A DNA stretch of 64,000 bases from JBEKHT01 sp050012135 (GTDB taxonomy: Bacteria > Chloroflexota > Anaerolineae > Anaerolineales > RBG-16-64-43), in the NCBI GenBank assembly GCA_050012135.1, contig JBEKHT010000002.1, positions 75,841 to 139,840 of the forward strand. Direction: 5' to 3'. The notes beneath the pieces were generated by a model. That model worked only from the letters and a program-made list of their open reading frames with translations. It made no database searches and was not told the origin of the DNA. Both the position numbers and the translations under genes were made by a program. Below, piece after piece: positions 17,181 to 26,356 of this stretch (its first letter is position 1; every line of letters starts with the position of its first letter).

Positions 17181-20100
17181 ATGAAGGGGGAAGAAGACCC
17201 GGAATCCGAATCCGGTGTTCGTCACGCAATCAGCCCCCCTGTTTTCGGACGGGATAAGGTCCACCGTGAACGGCTTGTGGATCTGATCCGCGCATATCTG
17301 CCTCGCAAACTGATCGTAATTGCCGCGCCGGCTGGCTACGGAAAGACAACCCTACTGGCCGATTTCTCAGCGCACTCGGAATTCCCGGTTTGCTGGGTGC
17401 GGCTCTCTGATCTGGACGCTGACCCGATGCGACTGGCCACCTTGCTGATCGCCTCCCTTTCTCGGCGCTTTCGCACCCTCGGCCGCCATCTTGGCGCAGA
17501 AGGGCTCGTCGGGCTTTCTGCGGAAGGAATGGCTCATGCCCTCACCCACACAATTAACATAAAGGTGACGCGTCCATTCATCCTTGGGCTTGATGATGTC
17601 CAATGCCTCAACAGCTCGAAGTCGGCACTATCTCTTCTCGACGAATTCATTCGCAATCAACCGGATCAAGTAACGCTCCTTGTCGCAGGACGAGCTGTGC
17701 CCGAGATCCCAATGACGCGACTGGTTGCAGAAGGAGAGGTGGCCGCGATCGGTCCTGCCGATCTTGCACTGACCAGGGAGGAATTGATCGCCGTGGAGCA
17801 CTCGCGCATGGGAGTGGATCTGGATGCCAAAACGGCCGATAGGATTCTGGATGAGACCGGTGGGTGGGTAATGGGGGTGATTCTATCGGGGAATGCCTCT
17901 GTTCGGGGGATGCAGATTCTAGCCGAATCGACGCAACCTGCGGTCTATGATTACCTGGCCTCAGTCGTGCTGGGAAAGCAGCCAGAAAAGTTGCGTCGTT
18001 TTATGCTGGAAGCCTGCGCCCTTCCGGTCATGACCGCAGAGGCGTGCAATGCCGTGCTCGATATGGCGCACAGTCACCATTATCTCGAGCAGCTCGTCCG
18101 ACGCGGATTGTTTGTCGTGGCAGCCGAGGAACACCCGAGAACCTATGAGTTTCACTCCCAATTCCGCCGATTCCTCATTGAGGCTCTCCGCTCGACAGAC
18201 GGAAACAGACTTCGGAGGCTTCAAGCCCGGTCCGCGTCTTATCTTGCCAAACATGGGGAACCGGAAGAGGCAGTCGAGCTGTATATCGAAGCGGGCGACC
18301 CGAGGAGGGCCGGGCGCCTGGCGGGGAGGAATGCGACGCGACTTGAGCGAGAGGGCAGATACGGATTGCTGGAGGCGTGGAGTGAAAACCTCCGCAGGCG
18401 CGGCGTGTTTGATCCCCATGTTGATCTGTCGCTCGCCTTTGCGTTAGTGATGCAAGGAAGAGGGCCGGAAGCGCGGGCCCTGATCAAGAAATGGAGAAGG
18501 GCCGCCGGCAGCAGCAATGCAGAATTGCGTCGGAAGTACCACCTGGCCCTGGTGCACCAACTGGTATTCGCAAGCAGATTTGAGAAGGCCATCAAGACCA
18601 TCAGACGTTTCACTTGGCGGGCAAGGGCTCGAGGGGACCGGGAAGGTCGCGCAGACTGCCTGCTGCTGGAGGCTTTCTGCGACGTGGAGAGGCGAGCCGA
18701 TCTGACACGGGCGGCTGATCTGGCCCTTGACGGGGTCCGGATTGGGGAAAGGCTCTCAGATGCGGTGCGACTTGCTGGTGCCCTGTCCAATGCGTCGGCT
18801 GCCGTCTGGGCCGCTTGCGGGCCTCTCGAAGCAATGCCTCTCGCGAGACGCGGAAACAAGCTAGCTTCGGTTGGCTCGTCACCCACCAGGAAAGCCGCGC
18901 TCTTGAATAATCTGGGCTCTCTTGAGCACTCGATGGGCAGGTACGAAGCTGGATTTCAGCACCTTAACGAGGGGCTGGTTCAGGCGCGCAGGGCAGACGC
19001 ACGCATGTGGGAATCGCAGCTCTCCCTCAGTCTGGCGGACCTGCTTGCCGACCTTGGGCTCGTGAACCAAGCGAGTTCCTACTACCGTTCTGCTGCTTCA
19101 GTGGGAGAACGGGCGTGGGGCATTCGTCAAAGGGTGGTTTCCTGCATCCAGGAGGCAAATTGCTACAGAAGGAACGGGGACCCGGAGCGAGCCAGGCGAG
19201 TCATGGCGTCTGTTCGCCCGGGCTCCGGTCGCCAGTGGAAGCCGCAATTGCAACTGGCCAAGGCCGCATTGGAAGTCTCCGAGCATCCCTCCGGCGCGCG
19301 CAGGATCGTTAGAAGACTCTTCACGGCAGGCCAACCTTCTCTTTATGCGGAGGAGGAAGTCTTCGCACACTATCTCCTCTCGCGAGCGGCCTGGGGTCTT
19401 TCCGAAGGAGCCTCCGCGAAGAAATACATGAGCGAGGCGCTCTCCAGAGCCAAGCAAATCGGTGCGGAGCAGGTCATTGCCCGAGAACTTCAGGGAGACG
19501 AAGCCTTCCGCAGCTTCGCGGAAGAGCAGTTCGCCGAGTCGGACTTCTTCGCCGTCGTTATCACTCGAATGGCGGACATGAAGGCATTCGCCAAGAAACT
19601 CAGGGCAAATGGCATGGCACCTGGCCGCGCGGCTAGGATCCGAGTCTCAGCCATGGGCGGGAATGAAGTCGCCTTGAATGAACGGGCGCTCCGCGCGCTG
19701 CCTCCACTTGCCCGCCAACTGGCGGCCTATCTGGCTGATACTGGTCAAGTTCAACGGGATCGGCTCTTGGAGGACTTCTGGCCGGCATCTTCGAAGGGTC
19801 GCCAAACAGCCAACTTCCATAGCACCCTTTACAGCCTTCGTCGCGCTCTCGGAAAGAGCGCCGTCCTTCAGGAGGCGGGCACGTACCTGTTCAATCCAAA
19901 GGCGAGCATCCAATTCGATGTTGACATGTTTGAACAGGCCGCAGTGCAGGCTCAATCCAGCAGCACGCCGTCCGAGGATCGGCTGGCGGAACTCAACGGT
20001 GCTCTCGAAATGTACAGGGGGGAATTCCTTCCTGGATGTGGCCAGGAGTGGGCGGCCCGCAGGCGCGAGATTCTGACCGAGAAGTATCTGGCCCTCACGC

Positions 20101-20348
20101 GAGCCTTCGCTGAGGCCGCCCTTCAAGCTGGCCGTCCCCGCGAAGCGGCCGAGAGATTGCGTTCGGCCTTGGCGGTTGATCCCTATGACGACGATCTGAA
20201 TCTGCTCTACCTCGAAGCGCTCGGCCAAATGGGGCGGCGCGGGCAGTTGGTCACCCACTATCATCGGTATTGCAAGCTCCTGGCCACCGAGCTGGGGCTC
20301 GACCCTCCGGACCAAGTCCGATCCCGGTATACAGACCTCATTGGGTAG
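17181..20348 (+). CDS. second large STAND/BTAD transcriptional regulator
   Basis: A 1055-residue paralogue of the regulator at 6086 with the same layout: Walker A APAGYGKTT at residues 49-57, Walker B FILGLDDVQ near 133-141, a helical TPR-rich middle (for example MGRYEAGFQHLNEGLVQARR), a degenerate winged helix around 815-900 and a BTAD domain from about 910 to the end (GLDPPDQVRSRYTDLIG). GGGGGAGG 6 nt before the ATG is a strong ribosome-binding site, unlike the leaderless first copy. Many arginine codons and a basic middle region set it apart. No sensor or catalytic partner is adjacent; targets are unknown. It probably senses a small molecule or protein partner through the TPR region. Confidence 0.86.
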   Translation: MKGEEDPESESGVRHAISPPVFGRDKVHRERLVDLIRAYLPRKLIVIAAPAGYGKTTLLADFSAHSEFPVCWVRLSDLDADPMRLATLLIASLSRRFRTLGRHLGAEGLVGLSAEGMAHALTHTINIKVTRPFILGLDDVQCLNSSKSALSLLDEFIRNQPDQVTLLVAGRAVPEIPMTRLVAEGEVAAIGPADLALTREELIAVEHSRMGVDLDAKTADRILDETGGWVMGVILSGNASVRGMQILAESTQPAVYDYLASVVLGKQPEKLRRFMLEACALPVMTAEACNAVLDMAHSHHYLEQLVRRGLFVVAAEEHPRTYEFHSQFRRFLIEALRSTDGNRLRRLQARSASYLAKHGEPEEAVELYIEAGDPRRAGRLAGRNATRLEREGRYGLLEAWSENLRRRGVFDPHVDLSLAFALVMQGRGPEARALIKKWRRAAGSSNAELRRKYHLALVHQLVFASRFEKAIKTIRRFTWRARARGDREGRADCLLLEAFCDVERRADLTRAADLALDGVRIGERLSDAVRLAGALSNASAAVWAACGPLEAMPLARRGNKLASVGSSPTRKAALLNNLGSLEHSMGRYEAGFQHLNEGLVQARRADARMWESQLSLSLADLLADLGLVNQASSYYRSAASVGERAWGIRQRVVSCIQEANCYRRNGDPERARRVMASVRPGSGRQWKPQLQLAKAALEVSEHPSGARRIVRRLFTAGQPSLYAEEEVFAHYLLSRAAWGLSEGASAKKYMSEALSRAKQIGAEQVIARELQGDEAFRSFAEEQFAESDFFAVVITRMADMKAFAKKLRANGMAPGRAARIRVSAMGGNEVALNERALRALPPLARQLAAYLADTGQVQRDRLLEDFWPASSKGRQTANFHSTLYSLRRALGKSAVLQEAGTYLFNPKASIQFDVDMFEQAAVQAQSSSTPSEDRLAELNGALEMYRGEFLPGCGQEWAARRREILTEKYLALTRAFAEAALQAGRPREAAERLRSALAVDPYDDDLNLLYLEALGQMGRRGQLVTHYHRYCKLLATELGLDPPDQVRSRYTDLIG

Positions 20349-20925
20349 GGCGGCCAGGCGGAAACCTACGGGTCTGACTGTGCGAACCAGCCCGTTTGTT
20401 GTTCGAAAGGCCTCATCGGTGGCTTGGCATGGCAGAACGCCTCTCGAAGGTCGGCCCCTTTGATCCCGCAAGGGACAGTCCGTGCGCCCGAGGAGGGGGA
20501 CCGACGTGGCGAAGGTTCTTGGTGACTCTCCTGCAAACCGTGTCCTGTCTGGCAAGTGTCGTCTTCTGGTGTCACCAGGGAAGGGGAGGGGTGGACAAGC
20601 GCCGCAGCAGGAGGGGGCTCCCGTCAGATCGGCGGTGATCTGGTCGCGCGAGGCGGGAGAACTCAACGGACTGTAAGGGAGCTCCTCGAGCGACCTCAAG
20701 ATGGGACCGACTTGATTGCACAATCCTCCGGGATGAGACTTGGACGGTGTCGGCAGCCTGCGCCGGGCTGGATTGATCTCGTTATGAAAGGATGTCGCCA
20801 CTTGGATTCTGCGCGTAATCGTGGAAACCAGCCCTGTTCGCGACTCAGCCACGAGGAGAGGAACGAACTCATCTCCATTTTCCCTTGGAAGGTACCTTGC
20901 TTGGGAGGTGGAATGAGCTGTGGGG
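20349..20925. other. intergenic with one weak small-ORF candidate
   Basis: The interval between the second BTAD regulator and the NUDIX gene. A GTG at 20506 with GAGGAGGGGG about 6 nt upstream opens a 56-codon frame ending at 20676 (start MAKVLGDSPANRVLSGKCRL). It has no recognisable family and could be chance. Nothing else is supported. Confidence 0.25.
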
Positions 20926-21567
20926 CTATCCTCTCGGCCCTTGGGCTTGGGACATCAGGTCGATTCCAAGGACTCCGAGAAAAAGGACAACGATTCGTGC
21001 CGTAACTCCCCAGATGACATGCTCCTCGAAGGGCTGGTAAATCGGAACCCATTCCGGCCTTTCCTGTGCCGGCTTGGGCCGGGGCTGCCAGTGGAGATTC
21101 GAAGCATGTGCTAGCCACCGGAGGGGGACGTGGAAGATCTCGCGGACCTCAATTGGAGACGGCCGTAGCAGCGCCGGCCAGGAAAAGGCGCCTACAATTG
21201 GAGTGACCAAGAAACCCGTCACGGTCCCAAGAGGATCAAGCTGTCCCAGAACTCTCACTTGGTCCGAGGCGAGGCCTATTTCTTCCTCGGTCTCACGCAG
21301 CGCGGTCTCAATGGCTGCTTCCGTCGGACCGTGCGACTGCCCGCCCGGGAAGGAGACCTGACCCGGGTGTTCCTCCACAGACTGGCTGCGCTCCGTGAAC
21401 AGGAGCCGCCAGCCCTCGTCGGCCCGAAACATCGGGACCAGCACAGCCGCCTTGCGTCCCGAGGGATGATCTTCAGTTTCACTTGATAGCCCCGCGGCGC
21501 CTTTGGCCTGGCTCAGCTGGCGTGCAATTTCGGCCTCAGTCAGGGAGGGCGGGTAGTCCAAGGTCAC
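20926..21567 (-). CDS. NUDIX hydrolase, CoA pyrophosphatase-like
   Basis: A 213-residue NUDIX enzyme. The Nudix box runs from Gly75 to Leu99, with the catalytic RETEEEIG at 91-98. HPGQVSFPGGQ just before it (67-77) matches the UPF0035/NudL signature of coenzyme A pyrophosphatases, which split CoA or acyl-CoA to phosphopantetheine and ADP. Substrate is thus inferred to be CoA-related. The start is GTG. It follows the TPR/zinc-ribbon pseudogene and trmI on the same strand, so the three appear to have formed one operon. Confidence 0.85.
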   Translation of the reverse strand: MTLDYPPSLTEAEIARQLSQAKGAAGLSSETEDHPSGRKAAVLVPMFRADEGWRLLFTERSQSVEEHPGQVSFPGGQSHGPTEAAIETALRETEEEIGLASDQVRVLGQLDPLGTVTGFLVTPIVGAFSWPALLRPSPIEVREIFHVPLRWLAHASNLHWQPRPKPAQERPEWVPIYQPFEEHVIWGVTARIVVLFLGVLGIDLMSQAQGPRG

Positions 21568-21579
21568 CTTGAGGTTTTA

Positions 21580-22154
21580 CCTTTCAATGCCGATCGGACT
21601 CACGCAGCAGCTGCGCTCTGCAGTTCCTTCGTCAATCCACTCGACTTCGTCTGGCGGGACGCTGCCTCCGCAATGCAGGCATTTAGTGGACAACCTGCGA
21701 ATCGCACTCGGCTCGGCCCCCCCAAGAAGTGGTCTCGTGGCCCTTAAGCATTGTGCTGAGCCACGCAGCCAGTTCATCTGCCTCCGTCTGCCTGGCCTAG
21801 CCCGCGCAATTCGGCCACGAAACCGTTTCCTGCGCGATCCAGGATTCTCCAGCGCTGCATCTGAGACAGGATCGAAAGCCCTTCCTGCGCAAGGGATACC
21901 ACCCCTCGGGAGCCTCAGTGGCAAGCGATCTGGCTCTGGCTGCCAGAGGGAGGAGCAGCGGGGCCCCGGGCAAACCGGCCTGGAGTGCGCCTTGGGCGAG
22001 GTTCCCAAGAATCTTGGCGGCGTCTTTATACTTTCCCTGATCCATCAGGCGATGCGCTGTTGCCAGCCTCCGTCTTGGCCCTTCCCCGAGGGGAACTCCC
22101 ACAACCCAGGGATCGGGACCCCCATGCCTCTCCGAGCCACATCGGGGGGCCTCC
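21580..22154 (-). pseudogene. decayed TPR/zinc-ribbon protein gene
   Basis: Protein-like segments on the minus strand follow one another across frames: ATAHRLMDQGKYKDAAKILG (near 22060), an LPLAARARSLATEAPEGW stretch, then after a frameshift EGLSILSQMQRWRILDRAGN (near 21880), then EADELAAWLSTMLKG, and finally CLHCGGSVPPDEVEWIDEGT near 21650. Together they read as a helical repeat protein with a C-terminal zinc ribbon whose second cysteine pair is lost by another frameshift. Three or more frameshifts make an intact product impossible. Intact relatives would be expected between trmI and a NUDIX gene in related genomes; that is inference. Confidence 0.6.
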
Positions 22155-23012
22155 TCAGCCTTCCAGCTCCGCCGCGGACTCTCCATCATCCGGCGTTGAA
22201 GCCTCTTCCGCTGCGGCCGCCTCCATCTGTCCTCCGTTTTCAGGTTCAATCACGGGGCGAGCAAAGATGAGAAATCCGGTGTGGGCGACCATGCGGTCCG
22301 TTGGGCGTAATCGCTCGGCTATGGGCTTATAGTAACGCAGCGAGATCTCGCACACCTCCACAAAGGCAAACTGATTCCGCTCGAGGGCGGAGAGCAAGAG
22401 GCTGACCTGGTTCGTCGTCGGCAGGATGGCCCCGAAAAATCCGCCTGGGGCCAAAGCCGCCCGAACTTGAGGCAGGTAGTCGTAAGGGTTGGGCAAATCC
22501 AGGAACAGCGAGGGGACACCTTTCTCTTCGAAGCCGGAGCCGACGTCCCGCAGTCTCAAGACAACGCGGTCCGCCAGCCCCAGCGGTTGGAGGTTGCGCA
22601 ACGCCACGTCCTGCATATCGGATCGGACGTCGTAAGAGATCACACGTCCTGCAGGACCAACCGCGGTCGCCAGGGCGACCGTCATCGCACCGGAACCCGT
22701 TCCCGCCTCGATCACCGTCTGACCGGGCGTGACCGAGAGTTTGAGAAGGATATAGCCGATGTCTTTGGGGAAAACGATCTGGCTTCTGCGCCGGATGTCG
22801 CGCAGGATGTCGCTGAGCGAGGGAGGCAGCAGGTAAAAAGGGCGGCCCAGATGGCTTGTGACGAGAGTCCCCCACGGCTTCCCAATCATGTCATCGTGTT
22901 GAATTACCCCACGATGGGTTTGCACTTGAGCGCCTGCTTGCAGCTTGACCAATCGGTACTTGTGATCGCGCCCGACGAGCTGCACTAGATCCCCGGCCTG
23001 TGTGCGGTCCAC
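22155..23012 (-). CDS. trmI: tRNA (adenine-N1)-methyltransferase TrmI
   Basis: A 285-residue SAM-dependent methyltransferase making m1A58 in the T-loop of tRNAs. An N-terminal beta domain (about residues 1-65) precedes a Rossmann fold with the SAM motif VIEAGTGSGAM near 95. DLPNPYDYLPQVRAALAPGG carries the catalytic-site motif of the GCD14/TrmI family. The GTG at 23012 is chosen because GGAGGAGG lies 9 nt upstream; an upstream ATG at 23138 would add 42 unrelated residues. A proline- and acid-rich C-terminal tail follows the fold. Divergent from the M20 peptidase gene. Confidence 0.9.
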   Translation of the reverse strand: MDRTQAGDLVQLVGRDHKYRLVKLQAGAQVQTHRGVIQHDDMIGKPWGTLVTSHLGRPFYLLPPSLSDILRDIRRRSQIVFPKDIGYILLKLSVTPGQTVIEAGTGSGAMTVALATAVGPAGRVISYDVRSDMQDVALRNLQPLGLADRVVLRLRDVGSGFEEKGVPSLFLDLPNPYDYLPQVRAALAPGGFFGAILPTTNQVSLLLSALERNQFAFVEVCEISLRYYKPIAERLRPTDRMVAHTGFLIFARPVIEPENGGQMEAAAAEEASTPDDGESAAELEG

Positions 23013-23161
23013 CGCTCCACGCCTCCTCCTGCAATCTGCTCCTGCATTGTAACTTTCTGGAATGGCGGACGCAATCTCAAGCCGGGGAGGCCAAGGGAAC
23101 AGGCTCCGGTTTGCGCTCCTCAAGGGCGCAGGATACACTGCCCCGTCTCAGGAGGTTCAAG

Positions 23162-24490
23162 GTGATTGATTGGCGCAGCGCCGAGGACGAAGCTCTCCGC
23201 CACCTTCAGGCTCTAATCCGTATCAATACGGTCAATCCTCCAGGCAACGAACTCGAGGCAGCCCGCTACCTCGCTTCCGTTTTGGATCGAGAGCACCTGC
23301 CGCCGGTTGTGATCGAATTTGAACCCGGCCGAGGGAATGTCGTCGCCCGCCTGCAAGGCACCGGATCCGAGGATCCGCTCCTGCTCTACGGGCACACGGA
23401 CGTTGTCCCCGTCGAGCGAGATCACTGGACGCACGACCCCTTTGGGGGGGAGCTCGTGGATGGGTGCATCTGGGGAAGAGGGGCCCTGGACATGAAGGCC
23501 ATGGTGGTTCAGAGCCTGATGACGATCATCCTGCTGAAGCGCTCAGGAGTTCAATTGCGGCGCGATTTGATCTTTGCGGCCACTGGAGATGAAGAGGTTG
23601 ACGGGAGCGGGATTCGCTTCCTCGTCGACCGCCACCCGGCTCTGATCCAGGCGGGTTGGGGCCTAACAGAAATGGGTGGCTTCACCCAGCACCTGCACGG
23701 CAAGCGCATCTACCCAATCAAGACGGCGGAGAAAGGCGCACTCTGGCTGCGTCTATCTTTCGAGGGGAGCCCGGGCCACGGTTCCATCCCCCACGAGGAC
23801 AACGTGGTTGGGAAAATGGCTGAAGCCGTTCGCCGCCTGGGCCGCACGAACCTAGGCTATCGCGTCACGCCTCACGCCAGGGCGTATCTGCGGGCAATTG
23901 GTCGGACCTTAGGTGGGTGGCAAGGCCTCGTACTGGAGCATATTCCGACCCGCCGGCTGGTGCATCAAGTTCTCAAAGGGCTGGAGGATTCTGAACTCCG
24001 CGATTACTTGGGCGCGGTCCTGCAAGACACGGTCACCCCGACGATACTTCGGGCCGGGGAAAAGACCAATGTGATCCCCTCCACAGGGCTGGTTTCCCTG
24101 GATTGCAGAACTCTTCCCGGGAGTTCGTCCTCCGAACTGCTCAAAAGGGTCCAAAGGGCTCTGGGGACGCCCGTGTCCGTAGAAATCGAAACAGACTCTC
24201 CGCCACTGGAGATGTCGCCCAACACGGAGCTCTTTCGCGTACTCGAATCGGCGCTCGTTCAGGGGGATCCCGAAGCAATCGTCGCTCCGTACATGGCCAG
24301 TGGCGCAACCGACGCCAAGTTCACCCTGCCTTTGGGAATCCGCACATACGGCTTCTCTCCCATTCGACTCCTGCCGGGTCAGCCGTACACAGGTCTGATC
24401 CATGCCAACGACGAGCGGATCCCAGTGGAAGGCTTCCTTTGGGGGCTGCACGTGCTTCACTCCGCCGTGGAGCGATTCTGCAGGGTGTGA
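23162..24490 (+). CDS. M20 family metallopeptidase
   Basis: A 442-residue zinc peptidase of the M20/ArgE/DapE/carboxypeptidase type. Metal and catalytic residues are visible: His78 and Asp80 in GHTDVVP, Asp110 in GRGALDMK, Glu144-Glu145 in TGDEEVDG, and a C-terminal His in GLIHANDERI. A dimerisation domain lies between about 190 and 310. It removes acyl groups or terminal amino acids from small peptides; the exact substrate is unknown. The GTG at 23162 has AGGAGG 5 nt upstream. An ATG at 23000 in frame would overlap trmI and is rejected. Confidence 0.88.
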   Translation: MIDWRSAEDEALRHLQALIRINTVNPPGNELEAARYLASVLDREHLPPVVIEFEPGRGNVVARLQGTGSEDPLLLYGHTDVVPVERDHWTHDPFGGELVDGCIWGRGALDMKAMVVQSLMTIILLKRSGVQLRRDLIFAATGDEEVDGSGIRFLVDRHPALIQAGWGLTEMGGFTQHLHGKRIYPIKTAEKGALWLRLSFEGSPGHGSIPHEDNVVGKMAEAVRRLGRTNLGYRVTPHARAYLRAIGRTLGGWQGLVLEHIPTRRLVHQVLKGLEDSELRDYLGAVLQDTVTPTILRAGEKTNVIPSTGLVSLDCRTLPGSSSSELLKRVQRALGTPVSVEIETDSPPLEMSPNTELFRVLESALVQGDPEAIVAPYMASGATDAKFTLPLGIRTYGFSPIRLLPGQPYTGLIHANDERIPVEGFLWGLHVLHSAVERFCRV

Positions 24491-24666
24491 CGGATTTCAG
24501 GAGAAGGTCGAGCTTGCGGGACTGGAGGCCTCGCATCGTTGCGCGAGTTTCCGCCCGACCCAATCGGGCAAGGACAATCTCTAGCCTGGGCTCATCGGCT
24601 CCGGCCGGGGGCGGTCCAACTGAGCCTGCCAGCCCGAAGGTGAGCGGGAGTTGCACGTGCCTCCGC

Positions 24667-25800
24667 CTACAGCATCAGGCCATAGCGCTCAAGGGCCAGG
24701 TTGAGGATCTCGTTGATCAGCACGTCGTAGGCCAATCCTTCGGCCCTGGCGATTATGCACATGTCGCTGACCTGCGGGTTCAGGCCGGGCAGAGTATTGA
24801 TCTCGACCAGGTTGGGTTCCCCCTCGGCATTCAGGCGGAAATCCACGCGGCTGCAATCGGCCGCCCCAATCGAGAGAAACGCGGAGCGGGTGAGCCGATA
24901 CATTTCCTTCTGGAGCGCGGGAGGAATGTCAGCGGGGCAGAGATAGAGCGGGGCGCCGTCCTCCCCTGGGATGATCAGCTTGGCCTGCGCCCCGTAAACT
25001 CCCCGGCCCGCGCCCACATTCGGGTCGATCTCCAGAACCGGGAAGTAGTGGAAGCCGTCGTTTCCATAAAGATCCGGGTTCGCCCTGCGCTTGGCGTTGC
25101 TGTGATTCCCAATGACGCCCACCGTGAACTCGCGCCCGGGCAGAAAACTCTCAACCAGCGCGGGCTGGCGGTAGTCCTGAAGGATGCGTTGAACCTGGTC
25201 GCGCAGATCTTGGGGGGTCTGCACAATGGAGCTGGGCCCCACGCCTTTTCCCGATCCCTCCCGCAACGGTTTCACGAAAAGAGGAAACCTCAGCGTCGAG
25301 CGCAATGTCGACTCGATGTCGCTGAACACCTGGAAGGGCACCGTGGGGAGCCCCCGATCGCGCCATAGCCTCTTGGTGATGGTCTTGTCCAGTGAGATGG
25401 CGTTGGCCAGGACGCGCGAGCCCGTGTAGGGGATGCCCAGCATCTCGAGCAGTGCAGGCACCTGAGCCTCGCGGGAATCGCCATGCAGGCCCTCGCAAAT
25501 GTTGAAGCAGATGTCCGGGCGCGTCTGGCGAATGGTGTCAATCAGGGTCACGTCGCCGTTTAGGAAGGTGGCGCGGTGACCAGCCGTGCGCAAGGCCGCA
25601 AGCATGGCCTCCACGGTCTCTTCGCGATCGTATTCGACAGTCTCATCCGGCGGCGCCTCGTCGGGGTGCGGAACGTCTTTCTTTAGGTTAGCGAGCACCG
25701 CGACATGGAGGGGCGGAACGAGGCTGCGCGGCTCCGCCCGACTTGCGGGGATGGTACCTGATCCAGGGGGCTCCTTTTTTCGCTTTTCGTCTTGCATCAT
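24667..25800 (-). CDS. D-alanine-D-alanine ligase-like ATP-grasp protein
   Basis: A 377-residue ATP-grasp enzyme related to Ddl. An N-terminal domain contains FNICEGLHGDSREAQVPALL near residue 98, as in D-Ala-D-Ala ligases. The ATP-grasp core has FVKPLREGSGKGV near 174, and metal-binding residues lie in RVDFRLN and VEINTLPGLNP near 316-340. A 30-residue basic extension at the N-terminus is not typical. Ddl joins two D-alanines for peptidoglycan, but many such paralogues join other amino acids, so specificity is open. GGAGG lies close to two adjacent ATG codons at 25800 and 25797. Confidence 0.8.
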   Translation of the reverse strand: MMQDEKRKKEPPGSGTIPASRAEPRSLVPPLHVAVLANLKKDVPHPDEAPPDETVEYDREETVEAMLAALRTAGHRATFLNGDVTLIDTIRQTRPDICFNICEGLHGDSREAQVPALLEMLGIPYTGSRVLANAISLDKTITKRLWRDRGLPTVPFQVFSDIESTLRSTLRFPLFVKPLREGSGKGVGPSSIVQTPQDLRDQVQRILQDYRQPALVESFLPGREFTVGVIGNHSNAKRRANPDLYGNDGFHYFPVLEIDPNVGAGRGVYGAQAKLIIPGEDGAPLYLCPADIPPALQKEMYRLTRSAFLSIGAADCSRVDFRLNAEGEPNLVEINTLPGLNPQVSDMCIIARAEGLAYDVLINEILNLALERYGLML

Positions 25801-25948
25801 GCCTCCGCAAACGCTTGAGGGCTTTCCGCAGGGTCAGGCTTCAGAATTGAGCCATCAGCTCACCCGGCGGGGAGTCTATGTCCCTTCACCTCGCGTGCAC
25901 CCCGGAATTATAGCGTCCTTTTGCGGTGGAATGCACCATCCCGGCCGT

Positions 25949-26356
25949 CTAGCCTGCTTTCGCCGGGTGCCGGTTCCATTGGCGAAGGTATTCCAGAACC
26001 TGCTGAACGACCTGGCGGGGTGTCATCTGATCCGTCGCGATCAGGAGGTCGCAATGCTGGCGAGCATGCTCGAGGCGGCGACATTGCTCCTGGTAGTCTT
26101 CCAGGCTCCACCGGAATCGCTTGCGTTCGGTGCAAGTCTCGTAGCTGGCATCCAGGAAGACGAGTGCCCTTGGAGTCCGCCGGTATCTCCAGAGATCCGG
26201 GACGCAGGAATGCTCCTGGGCGATCTCGGCGATCAGCAGGTTGTGCGCCTCCAGCAGCAGGGCGATCGTGGTCTTGCCAGCCCCGCAAGGGCCGACCAGG
26301 GCGATCCATAGGGAATCGGGGGTATGACTCGAACTCAGAGAGGCATCCGGACCCAA
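25949..26356 (-). CDS. P-loop kinase-like NTPase
   Basis: A 135-residue protein with a Walker A motif GPCGAGKTT near residues 22-30, then an alternation of strands and helices ending in a helix-rich C-terminus (VVQQVLEYLRQWNRH). LVFLDASYETCTERKRFRW resembles the lid and LID-arginine region of small-molecule or shikimate/thymidylate-type kinases (AAA_33 group). It overlaps the stop of the phosphatase gene by 22 nt, so they are coupled. Substrate is unknown. Confidence 0.75.
   Translation of the reverse strand: MGPDASLSSSHTPDSLWIALVGPCGAGKTTIALLLEAHNLLIAEIAQEHSCVPDLWRYRRTPRALVFLDASYETCTERKRFRWSLEDYQEQCRRLEHARQHCDLLIATDQMTPRQVVQQVLEYLRQWNRHPAKAG

Noticed and set aside
19647..20852. 401-codon minus-strand open frame
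   Set aside because: Antisense to the end of the second BTAD regulator, whose domain matches are convincing.
24103..25368. 421-codon plus-strand open frame
   Set aside because: Overlaps the M20 peptidase and, antisense, the Ddl-like gene; it is a shadow.
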